DNA of 64,000 nucleotides, from assembly GCF_040448695.1 (NCBI RefSeq), contig NZ_CP159307.1, positions 868,001 to 932,000 of the forward strand, in the 5' to 3' direction. Each line of letters starts with the position of its first letter. The stretch's first letter is position 1. The DNA comes from Dehalogenimonas sp. 4OHTPN. GTDB taxonomy: Bacteria > Chloroflexota > Dehalococcoidia > Dehalococcoidales > Dehalococcoidaceae. Of the stretch, positions 34,054 to 42,787 are shown piece after piece. The notes under the pieces were generated by a model. It was not told the origin of the DNA, did no database searches, and worked only from the letters and a program-made list of their open reading frames with translations. The translations under genes and the position numbers were made by a program.

Positions 34054-35340
34054 ATGCCAGTGACAATCATCGTTGGCGCCCAATGGGGCGACGAGGGCAA
34101 GGGTAAAGTCATCGACATGCTGGCGGAACACGCTGATGCCGTCGTCCGCTTTTCCGGCGGCGATAATGCCGGCCACACGGTGATGAATTCCCAGGGCACC
34201 TTCAAACTCCATCTGATTCCCTCCGGTGTTTTCAACCCGGACTGCGCCTGCGTCATCGGCAACGGCGTTGTTGTCAATCCTGAGATATTTATCAGCGAGC
34301 GGCGGGAACTGAATGACCGTGGCGTGAGCACCGATAACGTTTTTATCAGCGACCGGGCTCATCTGGTGATGCCCTACCACATTCAACTAGACGGATTGGA
34401 GGAGCAGGCTCGGGGCAACAAGTCTTTGGGCACTACCCTGCGTGGCATCGGTCCAGCCTTCGCAGATAAAGTCGCCCGTATGGGCATCCGTGCCGGAGAC
34501 CTGCTGGATCGGGAGATCTTGCGCAACCGGCTGGAATATGTCCTGGAGTATAAGAATAAGATCCTGACCAAGCTCTATGACCAGCCAATAATAGATATTG
34601 AGGCACTTTACCACCGCTGCCTCTGTTACGCTGAGGCGCTGAGGGCAAACATTAAAGAGACTTCGTCCCTTTTGAACGAAATGGTGGATCAGGGCAAGTC
34701 CGTTATTCTTGAAGGCGCCCAAGGCGCTCTCCTGGATACCGATTTCGGTACTTATCCTTACGCCACCTCTTCCTCGCCGCTATCCGCCGGCGGTTGCCTC
34801 GGTGCTGGCATAGGCCCTACCAGGGTTGATAATGTGCTGGGTGTTTTCAAAGCTTATTGTTCGCGTGTCGGCGCCGGGCCTTTTCCCACCGAGTTGCTGG
34901 ACGCCACCGGTGATTGTATCCGTGAACTGGCCCACGAATACGGCACCACTACCGGCCGGCCCCGGCGCATTGGCTGGTTCGACGGCGTGGCGGCGCGTTT
35001 CTCCGCCCGCATTAACGGCATGACTGGGATGGCGGTCACCAGGCTCGACATCCTGGATTCATTCGATGAAATCAAGGTCTGCACCGCTTACCGGCTTGAT
35101 GGTGAAACTGTAACTGATTTCCCCGCCGAACCCGGAGCCCTCAACCGATGCCAGCCTGTTTACGAGACATTACCCGGGTGGAAACAGCGGACTACGGGGC
35201 TTACCAGGCTCACTGAACTTCCGCGGCAGGCTCGTGAATTCCTCTGCCGTCTCGAAGAACTGGCCGGGTGCCAGGCGTGCTACGTTTGTATCGGTCCGGT
35301 GAGGGAACAGACGATCGAACTGAGATCTCTGGCCCGATAA
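34054..35340 (+). CDS. purA: Adenylosuccinate synthetase
   Basis: First step from IMP to AMP: GTP-dependent joining of aspartate. The 428 residues contain the P-loop-like GAQWGDEGKGK, GGDNAGHTV, GNGVVVNPE and TTTGRPRRIGWFDGV motifs, all intact. ATG 34054 follows a GGAGGGG ribosome site; an in-frame ATG 42 bases upstream lacks one. It follows the lipid genes in the same direction but probably has its own transcript. Confidence 0.97.
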   Translation: MPVTIIVGAQWGDEGKGKVIDMLAEHADAVVRFSGGDNAGHTVMNSQGTFKLHLIPSGVFNPDCACVIGNGVVVNPEIFISERRELNDRGVSTDNVFISDRAHLVMPYHIQLDGLEEQARGNKSLGTTLRGIGPAFADKVARMGIRAGDLLDREILRNRLEYVLEYKNKILTKLYDQPIIDIEALYHRCLCYAEALRANIKETSSLLNEMVDQGKSVILEGAQGALLDTDFGTYPYATSSSPLSAGGCLGAGIGPTRVDNVLGVFKAYCSRVGAGPFPTELLDATGDCIRELAHEYGTTTGRPRRIGWFDGVAARFSARINGMTGMAVTRLDILDSFDEIKVCTAYRLDGETVTDFPAEPGALNRCQPVYETLPGWKQRTTGLTRLTELPRQAREFLCRLEELAGCQACYVCIGPVREQTIELRSLAR

Positions 35341-35363
35341 TTTATCCCGTCAGGCAACTTCAA

Positions 35364-35403
35364 GGGGGCGTGAATAAAGCGCCCCTCTTGTTTTTCGTTT
35401 TTT
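35364..35403 (+). terminator. Rho-independent terminator after purA
   Basis: A stem formed by GGGGCGT and GCGCCCC (with a terminal G-U pair) is followed by CTCTTGTTTTTCGTTTTTT. Confidence 0.8.
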
Positions 35404-35452
35404 AAACCCTTGTTGAGTGTTACAATGTGTTGGAGGCGTGAAACGGAAACGT

Positions 35453-36820
35453 GTGAAAGAATACGATGTCATTATAGTTGGATCAGGGGCGGGCCTGGAT
35501 ATTCTTGAGGCAGCTGTAGAACACGGCTTGAAAACCGCGCTGATCGATGACGGACCGGCAGGCGGCACCTGCCTTAATGTCGGCTGTATTCCGTCGAAAA
35601 TGCTCATTTTCCCTGCTGACCGGGTGATGGATGTCCGGGAGGCGGCCAGTCTCGGCATTGATGCCGAAATCAAGGGGATTGATTTCGCGGCGATAATGGA
35701 CCGATCCCGCCGTCTCGTAGAAGCAGATCACCGGGAGATTGAAGACCAGTTGAGAAAATCCCGGGCGCTGGATTTTTACCAGGATATCGCTGAGTTTGTT
35801 GACCGCAATACTTTCAGAGTCGGCAACCGCATGATCAAGGCCAATCTGATTTATCTGGCTTCAGGTTCCAGGCCGCTGATTCCTTCAATTCCTGGATTGG
35901 ATCAAGTTGATTACCTGACCAATGAATCTCTGCTGCAACTGCGGGAACTGCCAAAAAGTCTTATCATCATCGGCGGTGGATACGTCGGAGTTGAATACGC
36001 GCACTTTTTCCAGGCCATGGGCTCGGATGTCACCCTGCTGGAAATGGGACCTCGGCTTGTACCTTCAGAGGAACCAGAGATCTCGGATTTATTGCTTTCA
36101 TCACTTTCTCGAAGATTTGCGGTGCTTACGGGCAGTGTAGCTGAGTCGGTTGAGGAGACAGACTCAGGCAGGGTCGCCGTAAGAGTATCGACCCGCCATA
36201 TCGACAACCGCAGTGAAAAAATTACTGCGGCAAAGCTGCTTATCGCTGCCGGGCGGCGTTCCAACGCGGACCGGCTTAAAGTAGAAAATGCAGGCATCAA
36301 AACCGATTCTAAAGGTTATATCAAAGTCAATGCCCATCTAGAAACTAATGTAAAAGGGATTTATGCCATCGGCGACGCCAACGGGAGGGAGATGTTTACC
36401 CATACCTCCCACGCCGAAGCGGCGGTGGCTGCGGCCAACGGCATACATGGTCAGAAAAAAACCATTAACTACTGGGCGGCGCCACATGCTGTCTTCACCC
36501 ATCCACAGATAGCTTCGGTTGGGCTGACTGAACACCTGGCGAGGCAAAAATACAAGATCTCCGTCGGACGGACGGCATACGCTGATATCGCGCTGGGCGT
36601 CGCCATGATGCAGCAGGAGGGCTTTGCCAAGATAATCCTGGAGCAGGAAACCCGAAAAATCCTAGGCGGGCATGTCATCGGCCCGTGGGCGTCGGTTGTC
36701 ATCCAGGAGGTGGTCAACGTAATGGCCCGCCGCGGCGGTGTAGCAGATATCGGGCGGGGAATTCATATTCATCCGGCTCTGTCGGAATTGATAATCAAGG
36801 CTGTCTATAATGCGGTGTAA
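35453..36820 (+). CDS. FAD-dependent pyridine nucleotide-disulfide oxidoreductase, mycothione-reductase/Lpd-like
   Basis: A 455-residue homodimeric flavoprotein. It has the FAD loop VIIVGSGAGLDILEAAVE, redox disulfide GGTCLNVGCIPSKM, the NAD(P) loop IIIGGGYVGVEYAHF, GIYAIGDANG and the C-terminal His-Glu base HIHPALSELI. The short spacing between the FAD loop and the redox cysteines looks more like mycothione reductase than dihydrolipoamide dehydrogenase. No lipoyl enzyme complex is adjacent. GTG 35453 is the best start; a GGAGG lies 16 bases upstream, and GTG 35438 is an alternative. Confidence 0.82.
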   Translation: MKEYDVIIVGSGAGLDILEAAVEHGLKTALIDDGPAGGTCLNVGCIPSKMLIFPADRVMDVREAASLGIDAEIKGIDFAAIMDRSRRLVEADHREIEDQLRKSRALDFYQDIAEFVDRNTFRVGNRMIKANLIYLASGSRPLIPSIPGLDQVDYLTNESLLQLRELPKSLIIIGGGYVGVEYAHFFQAMGSDVTLLEMGPRLVPSEEPEISDLLLSSLSRRFAVLTGSVAESVEETDSGRVAVRVSTRHIDNRSEKITAAKLLIAAGRRSNADRLKVENAGIKTDSKGYIKVNAHLETNVKGIYAIGDANGREMFTHTSHAEAAVAAANGIHGQKKTINYWAAPHAVFTHPQIASVGLTEHLARQKYKISVGRTAYADIALGVAMMQQEGFAKIILEQETRKILGGHVIGPWASVVIQEVVNVMARRGGVADIGRGIHIHPALSELIIKAVYNAV

Positions 36821-36857
36821 GGGAGTCATCTACTAGAGGTGATTTGCTCTGGTGGTA

Positions 36858-36886
36858 TTCACAACGGCCAGGCTAACGATTATAAT
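36858..36886 (+). promoter_or_regulatory. Promoter of the two-component system
   Basis: TTCACA (36858-36863) and TATAAT (36881-36886) are spaced 17 bases. The histidine kinase ATG (36895) is eight bases past the -10, so a leaderless mRNA is expected. Confidence 0.6.
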
Positions 36887-36894
36887 CAACCTGT

Positions 36895-37683
36895 ATGAGA
36901 ACCTCTGCTGGTAAAAGGCTTGAAAGGCATTCGGGAAATGACGGGAACACCGACATTGGCGGTGGTATTATAGATTCAGAACTCTCGGGTCCGGAAGATC
37001 AGTTACGAAGGTTGCGTCAGTTCATTCCGGTTCTGGTTCATGAATTAAGGACGCCACTGACGCCTTTACTCGGTGCATCGGAGATGCTTTCGAGCGGAAT
37101 AACAGAGCAGCCGTGGGCAAACCTTGCCCGGAGCATACAGTTAAGCGCCGTAAAAATGGTGCGGATGATTGATGACCTGGCTGATCTGGGGAAGTGTGAT
37201 TGCGGCGAGCTGATTCTGGAAATCTCCGACATTGACCTATCCACGTTGCTCGGCGAGGTGGTTGAAAGCCGGCGAGTTCGCGCCGTACCGTTGGGGCTAG
37301 GACTGGTCATAGATATTCCGCAATCGTTACCGCGAATTCGAGGCGATGCCACTCGGTTGCGGCAGGTTGCTTTAGCCTTGCTGGAAAGTACCTTGCGACA
37401 GGTTCCCGAAGGGGGATTCGTCCGGGTTAGCGCTCGATCAATAGATCAAAGCGTTATGGTCACGGTAACAGGTGAAGACTCAAGTTCCCGACATCATGAC
37501 GACTTTCCCAGTCAATTCACTGAGGAGGATACACTGGAGAAAGCTCCTAGCCTGGCCCTGTTACTTGCCAGCTACCTGGTCCGGCTTCATGAAGGGCGGG
37601 CAGGCGTTGTTATTCAAGCTGGTGCGAATAGTATATATTGGTTTAGCGTCCCGGTTAATGGACCTCAGAGGAGGGCGGCATGA
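36895..37683 (+). CDS. Soluble sensor histidine kinase with degenerate ATPase domain
   Basis: A 262-residue protein without membrane spans or a recognisable sensor domain. The HisKA helix contains VLVHELRTPLTPLLGASEML with the phospho-acceptor His49. The following HATPase domain is eroded: the N-box region reads RLRQVALALLESTLRQVPEGG without the usual Asn, and no DxGxG is present where VTVTGEDSSSRHHDD lies. It overlaps the response-regulator gene by four bases. It may be an inactive kinase, a phosphatase or a scaffold. Confidence 0.8.
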   Translation: MRTSAGKRLERHSGNDGNTDIGGGIIDSELSGPEDQLRRLRQFIPVLVHELRTPLTPLLGASEMLSSGITEQPWANLARSIQLSAVKMVRMIDDLADLGKCDCGELILEISDIDLSTLLGEVVESRRVRAVPLGLGLVIDIPQSLPRIRGDATRLRQVALALLESTLRQVPEGGFVRVSARSIDQSVMVTVTGEDSSSRHHDDFPSQFTEEDTLEKAPSLALLLASYLVRLHEGRAGVVIQAGANSIYWFSVPVNGPQRRAA

Positions 37684-38378
37684 TTAAAATCCTTATCATT
37701 GAGGATGATGCAGAAATTGTCGAATATCTACGGCTAGCTTTTCAGGTCAACATACCGGAAGTTGAGTATATTCCAGCCCGCCTTGGCGCCGCGGGTTTGA
37801 AAAAAGCCTCCGAAGAAATCCCGGATCTGGTCATTCTGGACCTGGGACTGCCGGACATCGATGGCTTTGAAGTGCTTAAAGCGTTACGTAAGTTTCAGCG
37901 TATGTTAATTGTAGTGCTTACCGCCCGCGGCGATGAGAGGGACATTGTAAAAGGGCTGGAACTGGGTGCCGATGACTATGTTGTCAAACCATTCCGTCAA
38001 ATGGAACTGATCGCCAGAGTAAGAACGTTGCTGCGGCGCCAGCCCGGCATTCCTGAACGAGAGATTTTACATTGCGGTCGGTTGGTACTCGATACCGCCC
38101 GAAATGATGTCTCTATGCCTGACGGGCGCCAGGTTGAACTTACCCGGACAGAAAGCCTGATACTTGCTCGACTTATTCGGGACTGCGGCCGGGTTGTTGA
38201 GCATTCGAGGTTGGCTGAAATAATTTGGGGGGAAGATTACCCTGGATCGGTAAACGCCCTCAGGGTGTACATCGGGCGGCTACGCCGTAAACTTGAAGCT
38301 GACGCCGCTTCACCGTCCCTCATTGTGTCTAAACCGGGGCACGGCTACTATATTCCAGCCGGGGGTCTGACGGGATAA
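37680..38378 (+). CDS. OmpR/PhoB-family response regulator
   Basis: A 232-residue regulator with an N-terminal receiver (acidic pair EDD at 8-10, phospho-acceptor Asp54 in VILDLGLPD, Thr in VLTARG and Lys in YVVKPF). The C-terminal winged helix has SLILARLIRDCGRVVEHSRL and VYIGRLRRKLEADAASPSLI. It is translated from an ATG overlapping the kinase stop. Targets are unknown; no flanking gene shows an obvious repeated binding site. Confidence 0.92.
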   Translation: MIKILIIEDDAEIVEYLRLAFQVNIPEVEYIPARLGAAGLKKASEEIPDLVILDLGLPDIDGFEVLKALRKFQRMLIVVLTARGDERDIVKGLELGADDYVVKPFRQMELIARVRTLLRRQPGIPEREILHCGRLVLDTARNDVSMPDGRQVELTRTESLILARLIRDCGRVVEHSRLAEIIWGEDYPGSVNALRVYIGRLRRKLEADAASPSLIVSKPGHGYYIPAGGLTG

Positions 38379-38405
38379 TTTCATCGTGTCGCCGAGCGTC
38401 TTAAC

Positions 38406-38434
38406 TTGACGTAAACGTAAAAATAAGTTACCCT
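38406..38434 (+). promoter_or_regulatory. Possible promoter for the nitronate monooxygenase gene
   Basis: TTGACG (38406-38411) and TACCCT (38429-38434) are 17 bases apart. The -10 is poor. Confidence 0.4.
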
Positions 38435-38462
38435 TCATCGTGTTTCGTTCAATGGAGAACAG

Positions 38463-39671
38463 ATGGATATTCCCTTTGGCCGAGCTGCCGTTGCTGAAAT
38501 AGAAGAAATCCTGAAATGGCACCGGCCGCCGCCGCTGCGTATCGGTCAACATACAGCACGTCTGCCGATCGTCCAGGGAGGAATGGCGGTCGGTATTTCA
38601 CTTTCGGGTTTAGCGTCCGCAGTTGCTAATGCCGGAGGTATAGGTGTCATCGCCGCGCCGGGTGTCGGTTTGTTCGAACCGGATTTTTTCCAAAACTTTT
38701 TTCAGGCTAATATCCGGGGTCTGCGCCGTGAAATTCAAAAAGCCCGGGCAAAAACCCACGGCATCTTGGGTGTCAACATCATGGTGGCCTTGACCGATTT
38801 TGCCGATTTAGCCAAAGCAGCCATCGAAGAGGGCATAGACATCATCTTCGCCGGCGCCGGCCTGCCGCTAAAACTGCCGGAGTTGCTTGGAGAAAACCGT
38901 CACACTAAATTGGTTCCTATTGTGTCATCGGCCCGGGCGGCCCGCATCCTGTGTAAAAAATGGCAGGACGATTTCAGTTATACACCGGATGCTTTCGTCG
39001 TCGAGGGACCACTTGCCGGCGGCCATTTAGGCTTTAAAGCTGAGGAATTAAATTCACCTGAGAACCAGTTGGTACGCCTGGTGCCTGAGGTTATAGAAGC
39101 GGTCAAACCCTTCGCGGAGGCTGCCGGCCGACCAATTCCGGTTATTGCCGGTGGCGGTATTTTTACCGGCGATGATATTTACAACATGCTTCAGACCGGT
39201 GCCGCAGGCGTTCAGATGGCCACCCGTTTTGTAGCAACTGATGAATGCGACGCTTCGCCTGCGTTCAAGCAGGCCTACCTTGAATCAAAAGAAGGCGACG
39301 CCGTTATTATCAAAAGCCCGGTTGGCATGCCCGGGCGTGCGCTTCGCAACGACTTTATCGACAGCGTCAATGCCGGTGCCAAAAAGCCGTTCAAGTGCCC
39401 TCAGCACTGCGTCAAGACCTGCAATTACCTTGAAAGTCCTTACTGTATTTTCGTTGCGTTGCTAAATGCCCAGAGGGGACACTTGACCGGGGGTTTCGCT
39501 TTCTGCGGAGCTAATGTGCATCGGGTGAAAGAAATTATTCCGGTCAAAAAGCTGGTCGAAACCCTCGTCAAAGAGTACAAGACCCGGGCCGTTCAAGCGC
39601 TGATTGAAGCGATGACCCGCTACATGAACGGGCTAATGGCTTCTCCAGCGCTGGGTCGCGGTCTGGCTTGA
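38463..39671 (+). CDS. Nitronate monooxygenase / FabK-like FMN enzyme
   Basis: A 402-residue TIM-barrel flavoprotein. Visible motifs are LPIVQGGMAVGISLSGLASA, GGIGVIAAPG, VVEGPLAGGHLGF, IAGGGIFTGDDIYNML and GVQMATRFVATDEC. The family includes nitronate monooxygenases and the enoyl-ACP reductase FabK. The C-terminal region has several cysteines (FKCPQHCVKTCNYLESPYC) that are not usual in FabK and might bind a metal cluster. It overlaps the nitrilase gene by one base (TGATG). Confidence 0.85.
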   Translation: MDIPFGRAAVAEIEEILKWHRPPPLRIGQHTARLPIVQGGMAVGISLSGLASAVANAGGIGVIAAPGVGLFEPDFFQNFFQANIRGLRREIQKARAKTHGILGVNIMVALTDFADLAKAAIEEGIDIIFAGAGLPLKLPELLGENRHTKLVPIVSSARAARILCKKWQDDFSYTPDAFVVEGPLAGGHLGFKAEELNSPENQLVRLVPEVIEAVKPFAEAAGRPIPVIAGGGIFTGDDIYNMLQTGAAGVQMATRFVATDECDASPAFKQAYLESKEGDAVIIKSPVGMPGRALRNDFIDSVNAGAKKPFKCPQHCVKTCNYLESPYCIFVALLNAQRGHLTGGFAFCGANVHRVKEIIPVKKLVETLVKEYKTRAVQALIEAMTRYMNGLMASPALGRGLA

Positions 39672-40390
39672 TGAAGATCGCTGTCTACCAGATGGCCGAT
39701 TCCGGGGACCCGGTTCAGAATATTGCCCGAGCATACCAGGCCATCGTTAATACAGATGCCGATTTTTTTGCTTTGCCGGAGTTTTTCACCATTCCCGGTG
39801 GTGACTTCCGCCGGCCTTATACCCTCCAGACCTGCCTTGAAGAGACCGCCTTGCCTGCCTTGGAGATGTTCCGTCAGGCTAGTCGGCAGTTCCGCGGTTA
39901 TATTATCGGCGGCAGCATCGTCGAACGCGAGGCTGACTGCTATTACAACACCTGTTATGTATTTAAAGAAGGGGAAGAGATAACCAGGTATCGCAAGATC
40001 AATATAACTCATGAAGAAGTTGAGCTGAATATCTGTCGCGGTACGCGACCGGTGACTTTCGAGACGGAATTCGGTAAAGTCGGCTTGATGATCTGCGCTG
40101 ACTGCATTTCGTGGGATGTGGTCGAGGCTACCTGCGCCGGCGCCAAGCTGGTTTTCTTGCCGGTATCTTTAACCGATCCTAACCATCCCCCTTTTACCGG
40201 CCACCCGGTATCGGATATTATCGCCAGAAAATATGGTTCTACTGTGATTAAAATAACCCGGGTCGGCACCTTTGGCGGTAAGACGCTCTCATCCAGGAGT
40301 GCTATTACCACACCGGAGGGAACCTATTGGGAAGCCCCGGACGCCCGGGAGCATTTCGAAGTCATTGAAGTCTCGGAAACGGCCACCTAG
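39671..40390 (+). CDS. Carbon-nitrogen hydrolase (nitrilase superfamily)
   Basis: A 239-residue amidase-like enzyme with the Glu-Lys-Cys triad: FFALPEFFTIPGG (Glu37), YRKINITHEE and MICADCISWD. The substrate cannot be told from sequence. ATG 39671 directly follows the stop of the nitronate monooxygenase gene and is favoured over a TTG one codon earlier. It converges on epmA with a four-base overlap of the two ends. Confidence 0.85.
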   Translation: MKIAVYQMADSGDPVQNIARAYQAIVNTDADFFALPEFFTIPGGDFRRPYTLQTCLEETALPALEMFRQASRQFRGYIIGGSIVEREADCYYNTCYVFKEGEEITRYRKINITHEEVELNICRGTRPVTFETEFGKVGLMICADCISWDVVEATCAGAKLVFLPVSLTDPNHPPFTGHPVSDIIARKYGSTVIKITRVGTFGGKTLSSRSAITTPEGTYWEAPDAREHFEVIEVSETAT

Positions 40391-41286
40391 AACGCAACAA
40401 CCTCATCAATCGAGGCAGCGTCACAGGACAGCATCACCAATCGGTCAATTCCCAATGCCCCTCCCGCCGCCTCCGGCAGGCTTTTCAATGAGTCCAGAAA
40501 CTCCTCGGGTAGCGCCGCTGACCGGTTCTGTTTCTCTGCGCTTTTGATCTCAAGCTCGAATCTTTTTCGCTGCTCCCCCGGATCGGTAAGCTCGGAAAAA
40601 ATATTCGCTATCTCCAGCCCCCCGATGAAGATCTCCGTTCGCTCGGCCACTGACGGATCGCCAGGTTTCAGGCGCGCCAGCGAGGCCATCCCGGCAGGGA
40701 AATCATAAAGGATTAAAGGCCGCTCACAGCTTAAGCCAGCCACGCCTGTTGCCAGGTCCAAGTCAAACCGTTCTGGGTCGTCGGCTGTGACCGGGTTCCA
40801 GCCGCAAGCCGACATAAATGCCTCGGCGACGGACAGCCGCGGCCAGGGTGGCGAAAGGTCAATGGACATGCCCTGGTAGTTTATCTGAACCGATTTACGA
40901 GTCGCTTCGACCAGACCGATGACCAGAGCTTCGGTCTCGGCGGCCAGTTCGAGATAGTTTCCCCCAACGCGGTAATATTCCAGCATGGTGAATTCTTCTC
41001 GGTGGTGGCGTCCCTTTTCATTTTTTCTGAAGCTGTGGCAGATCTGATAAATATCTCCGCTGCCGGCTGCCAGCAGTTTCTTCATATAAAGCTCCGGAGA
41101 GGGCAGCAGCCAGCCGCATGCTGTCTCGATCGGCTCGATGCAGGCTTCAGGAATGGGACACTCCGCCAGCGCCGGAGTTTCGACTTCAAGGTAGCCGTGG
41201 GAATATAAAAAGCCCCGGGTGAGACGCAGAATCTCAGCCCGGAGCTTCAGATTATTGAATTTGGCGGAAAGACGCCCGGCGTCCAT
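40387..41286 (-). CDS. epmA: Elongation factor P--(R)-beta-lysine ligase
   Basis: A lysyl-tRNA-synthetase paralogue (GenX/PoxA) that attaches beta-lysine to EF-P instead of charging tRNA. The 299 residues consist of the class II catalytic core only: motif 2 in HSFRKNEKGRHHREEFTMLEYYRVG and motif 3 in GGALGIDRLVML, without an anticodon-binding domain. It lies five bases after efp, its substrate's gene. The aminomutase partner EpmB is not in the window. Confidence 0.92.
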   Translation of the reverse strand: MDAGRLSAKFNNLKLRAEILRLTRGFLYSHGYLEVETPALAECPIPEACIEPIETACGWLLPSPELYMKKLLAAGSGDIYQICHSFRKNEKGRHHREEFTMLEYYRVGGNYLELAAETEALVIGLVEATRKSVQINYQGMSIDLSPPWPRLSVAEAFMSACGWNPVTADDPERFDLDLATGVAGLSCERPLILYDFPAGMASLARLKPGDPSVAERTEIFIGGLEIANIFSELTDPGEQRKRFELEIKSAEKQNRSAALPEEFLDSLKSLPEAAGGALGIDRLVMLSCDAASIDEVVAF

Positions 41287-41291
41287 CGGCT

Positions 41292-41849
41292 TTAGCCGAC
41301 ACGCTCCACGTACGCCCCGGTGATGGTGCTGATTCGCACCGTATCACCTTCTTTTATGAAAGCCGGTACGCCGATCTCGAGGCCGGTCTCCAATCTGGCC
41401 AGCTTTTGCTGGGCGGTAACGGTGGCGCCTTTCATCGCCGACTCTGTTTCGATAATTTTGAGTTCAACCGCTTTGGGCAGGATCAGGTCAATTGGGCGGT
41501 CCTCCCACATCATAACCTGCACCCCCAGCGAATCCTTCAGGTAGAGCTTCTTGTCGCCGACGTTCTCCTCGTTCATGATGTGCTGCTCGAAAGATTCGGT
41601 ATCCATGAAATGGTAATGGCCGTGCTCTTCGTAAAGGTATTGCATGTCCCGGACGGTAATGGTAGCCTCGTCGAACTTATCTCCTGAATGATACGTAGGT
41701 TCAGAAAGGATTCCGTTCAGCAGGTTGCGCAGTTTTAAGTGATAAATCGCCCGGCCTTTGCCAGGCTTGACGAAATCCACGCTTTCGACGTTAAAGGGCA
41801 CGCCATCAATAAGCAGTTTTTTATTTTTTGAGACTTCAGAGACTTCCAC
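41292..41849 (-). CDS. efp: Translation elongation factor P
   Basis: Rescues ribosomes stalled at polyproline. The 185 residues have three beta-barrel domains. The modification loop is FVKPGKGRAIYHLKLRNL, with Lys31 as the site beta-lysylated in EpmA-containing bacteria. The C-terminal RNA-binding-like domain ends GDTVRISTITGAYVERVG. It begins with a short extension (MEVSEVSKN) and is followed directly by epmA. Confidence 0.95.
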   Translation of the reverse strand: MEVSEVSKNKKLLIDGVPFNVESVDFVKPGKGRAIYHLKLRNLLNGILSEPTYHSGDKFDEATITVRDMQYLYEEHGHYHFMDTESFEQHIMNEENVGDKKLYLKDSLGVQVMMWEDRPIDLILPKAVELKIIETESAMKGATVTAQQKLARLETGLEIGVPAFIKEGDTVRISTITGAYVERVG

Positions 41850-41950
41850 AGGTTTTGGGGTACTCCTCCGTTAATTTATATATTACAAACCGAGTGGATA
41901 TTATAGGCGCTTCAAATAGGCGGCGCAAATACTATTCCGCCCCGGAATTC

Positions 41951-41979
41951 GTGACTCAAAAGCCCAAGAATGTTAGAAT
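41951..41979 (+). promoter_or_regulatory. Promoter of the FAH-family gene
   Basis: GTGACT (41951-41956) and TAGAAT (41974-41979) are separated by 17 bases. The ATG at 41986 lies six bases beyond, which predicts leaderless translation. Confidence 0.45.
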
Positions 41980-41985
41980 GCCGGA

Positions 41986-42750
41986 ATGAAAATCGTCAGA
42001 TTTATTGCTCCAGATTGCTCAGAACGGTATGGTGTGCTCGAAGGCGAAATCATAAACGACCTGGCCGGCACTCCGTTCAAAACTATGGATTACTCCGGCG
42101 AAACCATTCCCCTGACCTCGGTTAAACTTCTGGCGCCTTGTGCGCCTTCAAAGATAGTATGCTTGGGGGTAAACTATCACGGGCATGCTCGTGAGATGGG
42201 TCACAACATTCCTAATGTGCCATTGATCTTTTTGAAACCTTCGACTGCTGTCATTGGTACCGGGGCTGATATTGTCTATCCACCGTCGTCTTCAAGGGTA
42301 GACTACGAGGCCGAGCTGGCGGCAGTTATCAGGAAATCCGGCTGGCGTATACCCCAGAAAGCGGCCCGTGACCATGTACTCGGTTATACATGTTTCAACG
42401 ATGTCACCGCCCGGGACTTGCAGCGGATTGATGGCCAGTGGACCCGGGCAAAAAGTTTCGATACCTTTGCCGCCGTGGGGCCGTGGATCGAGACCGAGGT
42501 TGATCCCTCCCGGCTGAACATCGAGACTTTTCTAAACGGCGAACGTAAACAACATGGCAATACCTCGGACCTGATCTATCACATTGATTTTCTGATCCAC
42601 TTTATCTCCCATGTGATGACTCTGCTGCCGGGTGATATCATCGCTACCGGCACTCCTTCAGGCATCGGACCGATGAAAATCGGCGATACCGTAGAAGTGC
42701 GCATTGACGGAATCGGTACGCTGCGGAACAAGGTCGTCAGGCAGGATTAA
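41986..42750 (+). CDS. Fumarylacetoacetate hydrolase-family protein
   Basis: A 254-residue enzyme with the FAH beta-roll. Motifs are CLGVNYHGHAREMG, VDYEAELAAVI (metal-binding acidic residues), GYTCFNDVTARDLQ and IIATGTPSGIGPM. Members act as oxaloacetate decarboxylases, acylpyruvate hydrolases or isomerases of 2-hydroxy-dienoates. An N-terminal domain of about 60 residues precedes the catalytic core. Nothing nearby specifies its substrate; an oxaloacetate or acylpyruvate housekeeping role is the simplest guess. Confidence 0.88.
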   Translation: MKIVRFIAPDCSERYGVLEGEIINDLAGTPFKTMDYSGETIPLTSVKLLAPCAPSKIVCLGVNYHGHAREMGHNIPNVPLIFLKPSTAVIGTGADIVYPPSSSRVDYEAELAAVIRKSGWRIPQKAARDHVLGYTCFNDVTARDLQRIDGQWTRAKSFDTFAAVGPWIETEVDPSRLNIETFLNGERKQHGNTSDLIYHIDFLIHFISHVMTLLPGDIIATGTPSGIGPMKIGDTVEVRIDGIGTLRNKVVRQD

Positions 42751-42787
42751 GCCTACCGCAGCAACGATTGAATAGATCTCGTTGGGC

